Positions 60,049-64,000 of a DNA stretch of 64,000 bases are shown here, one piece after another. Origin of the DNA: Rhodocollybia butyracea (lineage: Eukaryota; Basidiomycota; Agaricomycetes; Agaricales; Omphalotaceae). The position numbers were made by a program, and so were the translations under genes. The notes below the pieces were generated by a model, which did not search any database, had not been told where the DNA came from, and was given only the letters and a program-made list of their open reading frames with translations. Every line of letters starts with the position of its first letter. Position 1 is the stretch's first letter. The stretch is from NCBI GenBank assembly GCA_015501585.1, contig JADNRY010000084.1, forward strand, positions 160,255-224,254, in the 5' to 3' direction.

Positions 60049-63000
60049 ATGTCAGATTCTGGTAGCCTCGCTGCAGCTCTGGTCTCGGTCGAACCCGAAT
60101 GGCGTCCCATATTCCATGATTCGAATCAGGTTGTGCTGTACAATCCAACTTCGCATGCAATCTCAGTGAAACCTCGCCCTCCGTGTCCTTATTGTAAACA
60201 GCCGCTTCCACTTGGATTTGACCCACCCTTTGCACAACAACACCAGCATGAACCCAACGTTGAACACGATACAACCAGAGCTTCAAACTATTTCCATCTC
60301 TTGGCCATTGCTAATGAATCTGGTTCCGCTCCACCCACCAGACCGCCTAGTCCAGGGACACCGGTCTCGGAATCTGTCGTTTTTGAGGAGGAAGAACATC
60401 GTGGGAGGACTTCATTCCCAGCAGGCACCCTGGCGGAAGGCTATTTTCACGCGTTCTTCAGGGAAGAGTGTAAGCTCGGAATGGGAGCGAATGGTTCTGT
60501 TTATTTGTGTCAGGTCTGTACTTCTTCTGTCCGTAGCGTTGTAATTATGGCTTAGGAAACTCTAGCATTTGCTCGATGGAAACTCCCTCGGTCACTTTGC
60601 GGTCAAGAAGATCGCTGTCGGCGAATCTCATTCCTACCTATTAAACATCCTCCGGGAAGTCCGTCTACTCGAACGACTACACCACCCAAACATCATCACT
60701 TATCAGTGAGCAGAGGCTTTTTTGTATGGCAGAAACACACTAGTCATATTGATTTACTAGTCATGCATGGCTAGAATCCTTCCAATTTAGCCCTTTTGGG
60801 CCAAGGTTAGATTTTGTTGTTTATTGGAAGAGCGAGTGGTGACCTGATATGATATTTTTCCCTTCGTCTAGCGTCCCGACTTTGCAGTACGTCTCATAGA
60901 ACGGGATAATATGAATTTCGCTCATAAATGCTTCAGCGTCTTAATGCAATGGGCCGACGGTGGAAGGTGAGGTCGTCTGAGAAATCCACTCGGTTTTTAT
61001 TTATGCGATAAACATTCATAGTCTAGATGACTATATCGACGTCCGCCTAGGACGAGAGCCCAGACACGGAAAATTCGTTCCAAATCCTTACGAGTCCGAG
61101 AGTATAAACCCACTCGACCCGGAGCCTTCTACCCATCTGAGCAACGCGTCGTTATCCTCCCTCTCGGGCTCATCATCCGCATCACTAGCGTCTTCGTCGT
61201 CCACACAACCAATATCCTTAACAGCGAAGCCTATACGTAACGCGGATCCAACTACGCAGGCTGAAGACCCAGAACCTGACCTACACTCGCGCTCAGCGCG
61301 TATTCGAGCGTTTCGTGCGTTCCAACATGCCTCGCCCGAGGACAAGGAGCGAATACGGAAGGACATGCAGTTCCAAGAATCCCAGTCGAAAGACGCTGGG
61401 GGCCCGCAGACAACGTGGACGCCGGTACATCTGCTGAGCGCAGAAGAAGTGCACAGCCTGTTTAGAGATGTTGTGGAGGGCCTTTCGTTCTTGCATGATA
61501 GATCGATCCTGCATTTGGATTTGAAACCGGGGAATGTGTTGCTGACCTGGGATGATGGACGGGGGAAAATGATGTATGTGGTCTTGTAGTTGTTTTTCTC
61601 TCGTTGATAAACTAAATGTTTGCAGTCCGCGCGCTATGCTCTCCGATTTTGGCACTTCCCGTGACATGCTTGCTAGCACACTCAATCATCGCTCTGGAAA
61701 CACAGGTACACTTGAGTACGCCGCGCCCGAATCTCTCCCCTCTCCTCAGACGGGACAACTGCGGGAAATCGATTCGAAGGCAGATATGTGGTCACTGGGA
61801 ATGGTAGTCATGAGCTTGACTTGGGTCGTATTGCGTTTTCTGATTTTCTGATTTTTCTCCAAAGGTGTTGCATCGAATGCTGTTTTTCAGGCTGCCGTGG
61901 AAATACTCGGCGGACGGTGTGGGTGTGGGAGAAGACCCGAATACGCCGATAGGGACTGGACTTGCGCACCCTCTAGATGACGCGAGACCACATAATCCAA
62001 AAATAAGGCGACCGCCAGCGCGAGACGAAGCTGAGAAAATGGATCGGCTGGAGCAGGAGGTGTTGACCTACCCGGGATTCCGAAGTACGCCTGCGTTGGT
62101 GCAAGCCCTCGAACTACGAAAGCTGCCGAGGGCGGTACTGGTTCTGCTGGAAACGCTGTTGAATCCTGTTCCGAATAAGAGGCCTACATGCGGGAGAGTG
62201 AAAGGTGCGGTGAGGGATGGGAAGGTATGTCGGTTGTTGTTTAGGTTTAGGTTTATACTGACCTTTCTTCGGTGTGTAGCTCGATCCTCTGCCGGAAGGC
62301 TATCGGGACTATGGTACCAGCCTTACTCGAAATGTCTACAATGTTCGGACCCCACGTCCTGATGAGACTTCTGGGGAGGTCGTCAACTCAGCACCAATCT
62401 CTTCATCTATGAACTCCTCCCTGGTGCCTATTTCTAGTATTTCCCGAAGGCATTCTAGACCTCCCTTAAACCGTTCTTCATCATCGCCAACCTCCAGGAC
62501 ACCCGTTCTTCGTCGGTGGCGAGGAACAACACAGATACCCGAAGCGAGAGCGAGGAAGATACCGATACCGCGGAGGATAAGATTGTTACCCTAGATTTGA
62601 ACGATGATTCCCCAGAGGATTTTTTATACCATGACGCTCATGACTCGCTGAAATCGAGCGAAGAGCTTGATCGTAATTCTGGCAACTCGCATCCGCATCC
62701 GCGGAAGGCGTTGTTAGCGCTTCCTGCGCCGATACCAGACCTTTCTTCTGCGCAAGATAAAGCTGTACAAGTGAATGGTAGCACCCTTGGGCCTGCCCCG
62801 TTGGTAACGAAAAGACGGATAATGAAACGGATGGTCAAGTCGGTTATACTGGTGATCAAAGTGAGTGTTCTTGAGCTGAGGTTCGGAAGGCCCGTATTTA
62901 ACTATCTTATAGATTATCAATTTGACGACACTGTGCCAGTGTGATTCCGGGGATCTGGCGCTCCCTGGGCGAGGGCCTGGTCTTGCGGTCACTATCGTGG

Positions 63001-63125
63001 TGATATTGCTTGCGGTGGTGGATACGTGGTTTGAGGATTTTTCGACGACGGTGGCGTTTGGAGTGGCGCATGTTGTTGTTGTGAAGCTTGGGGCTTTTTA
63101 TTTGGGGAATGTATGCCGGTGTTAG
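60049..63125 (+). CDS. IKS1: IKS1-type serine/threonine protein kinase
   Basis: The start at 60049 (MSDSGSLAAALVSVEPEWRP) is followed by a CPYC pair and an acidic/Pro region. The kinase domain begins ECKLGMGANGSVYLCQ (Gly loop), then after an intron FAVKKIAVGESHSYLLNILR (catalytic Lys and a helix), HHPNIITYHHAWLE, VLMQWADGG and LDDYI. A long Ser-rich insert (61130-61400) sits before the catalytic loop RSILHLDLKPGNVLL. DFGTS and GTLEYAAPESLPSPQ follow, then SKADMWSLGMVLHRMLF. After the kinase come a Ser/Asp-rich tail and hydrophobic segments (GLAVTIVVILLAVVDTWFED and AFGVAHVVVVKLGAFYLGN) at the C-terminus, as in the IKS family. About nine introns are needed. The long insert between lobes is typical of fungal members; the role is little known. 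Confidence 0.86.
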
Positions 63126-63374
63126 TTTCGACAGGATATTCGTATTTGCGAGTCTCTCTAGATTTGTCGTGTTAACAGGGGCTCGTGGACTTTATTATTC
63201 GTTAGCGATAGCTTTCGTATTTACATTATGGTACGCAGGCGGCTAACTAATATTAATAAAACTCTTGTCTTCCCTAGGCAATACTCCACCCCAGTTTTCG
63301 TTAGTCCTCGCGTGATCGTGACCAAATTGCCGGGCCGGATAAGCGCTGAAATTTTACTTCCAACTTCAACATTC

Positions 63375-64000
63375 ATGTCTGGTCTTCCTCCCCGGCCGAC
63401 TTTTCCTCCTCCTGCAGACAGAGACAGAGACAGAGATAGACGACCGCCGCCAAGGGCATTCTCACCGCGAAGAAGAGATGAGAGGGATATGAGGGATATG
63501 AGGGATATGAGAGGAGGCTATCAGGCGAGAGATCCAAGAGATGGCTATTATGACGGCGGGAGAAGAGGGTATTCGAGAGAGAGGGGCTTTGATAGGGAAA
63601 GAGAGTTTGAGAGGGACAGGGGGAGGAGAGGGAATTTGAGAGAGATAGAGGAGGAAGAGGTGGCCTCCTGGTTACAGAAATCCCAGCAGAGACCGAAGAT
63701 CTCCTCCGAGAGGTCCTGGACGTCCTTTCAATCGCTCTCCAGGTCCGGGTCCTCCTCGTCGCAGAAATTCACCGCGGCCATTCAGAGGCAGTAAGTGTTC
63801 GTGTTTCGTTCTAATTATTTTTCTTATTCTGCTATAGGAACTCCAAGTCCTCCACGACGCTACTCTCCCTCTCCTCGCCGACGATCACGCTCTCCCCCTC
63901 GTTCTCCTCCTCCTCGTAGTCGATTTCCACCGTCTCCCTCTCTCCGACGCCACAGTCCGTCTTCACCACCACCCAAACGAATAAACTTGGTTTCTCATTC
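63375..64000 (+). CDS. Arg/Ser/Pro-rich protein, 5' part, runs off the window
   Basis: The ATG at 63375 begins MSGLPPRPTFPPPADRDRDR. Repeats DMRDMRDMR and ERGFDREREFERDRGRR follow. At about 63650 the coding-like frame changes to PPGYRNPSRDRRSPPRGPGR and PFNRSPGPGPPRRRNSPRPF, then an intron (63793-63837) leads to TPSPPRRYSPSPRRRSRSPP and more RS dipeptides to the edge. The composition is that of splicing or RNA-processing factors. The frame change is either an unseen intron, an indel in the repeats or a sequence error. An upstream in-frame ATG at 63228 is less likely. Confidence 0.55.

Overview
The window is eukaryotic DNA, almost certainly from a mushroom-forming basidiomycete (Agaricomycetes). 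Genes are broken by many 45-60 bp introns with GT..AG borders. Several families are typical of that class: an LOS1 exportin, an IKS1 kinase, BTB proteins with an agaric-style N-terminus, and Agaricomycete-specific transposon proteins. All calls come from reading the sequence by eye; exon borders are hand-placed and no database was searched.

Layout. 0.3-8.9 kb is a gene island: an ER-resident J-protein ending in HDEL (minus), a GPI-type A1 aspartic protease relative (plus), a BTB/POZ protein (minus) and a Trf4/PAPD5-type non-canonical poly(A) polymerase (plus). 9-10.5 kb holds a decayed duplicate of the polymerase 3' half and an inverted scrap of the exportin 3' flank. 11.8-12.65 kb is a small secreted protein. 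13.9-15.3 kb has two foldback elements. 15.66-19.67 kb is exportin-T. 20.3-32.1 kb is transposon-derived: a repeat with a nested insertion, a divergent pair of Agaricomycete transposon-type genes, a kinesin motor scrap and a gene with a dioxygenase-like C-terminal half. 32.3-40.5 kb is a Helitron whose Rep-Pif1 protein carries a cysteine-peptidase-like C-terminal domain and is broken by two single-base frameshifts. 41.2-48 kb contains relics, including an M28 carboxypeptidase and a Baeyer-Villiger-type monooxygenase, both with point lesions. 49.1-51.8 kb is a minus-strand gene split by a hAT-type MITE. 53.26-57.45 kb is a complete but gag-only LTR retroelement with a 5-bp target duplication, itself split by another hAT-type MITE. 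58.6-59.7 kb is a second copy of one of the 21.8-28.3 kb genes. 59.8 kb holds a copied exportin exon. 60-64 kb returns to host genes: an IKS1-like kinase and an Arg/Ser-rich protein that leaves the window.

The host genes cover protein folding and secretion, RNA turnover, tRNA export and signalling, and I see no pathway linking them. The main interest is the transposon centre: a Helitron fused to a peptidase-like domain, nested MITEs with clear target-site duplications, and small captured or duplicated pieces of nearby host genes.
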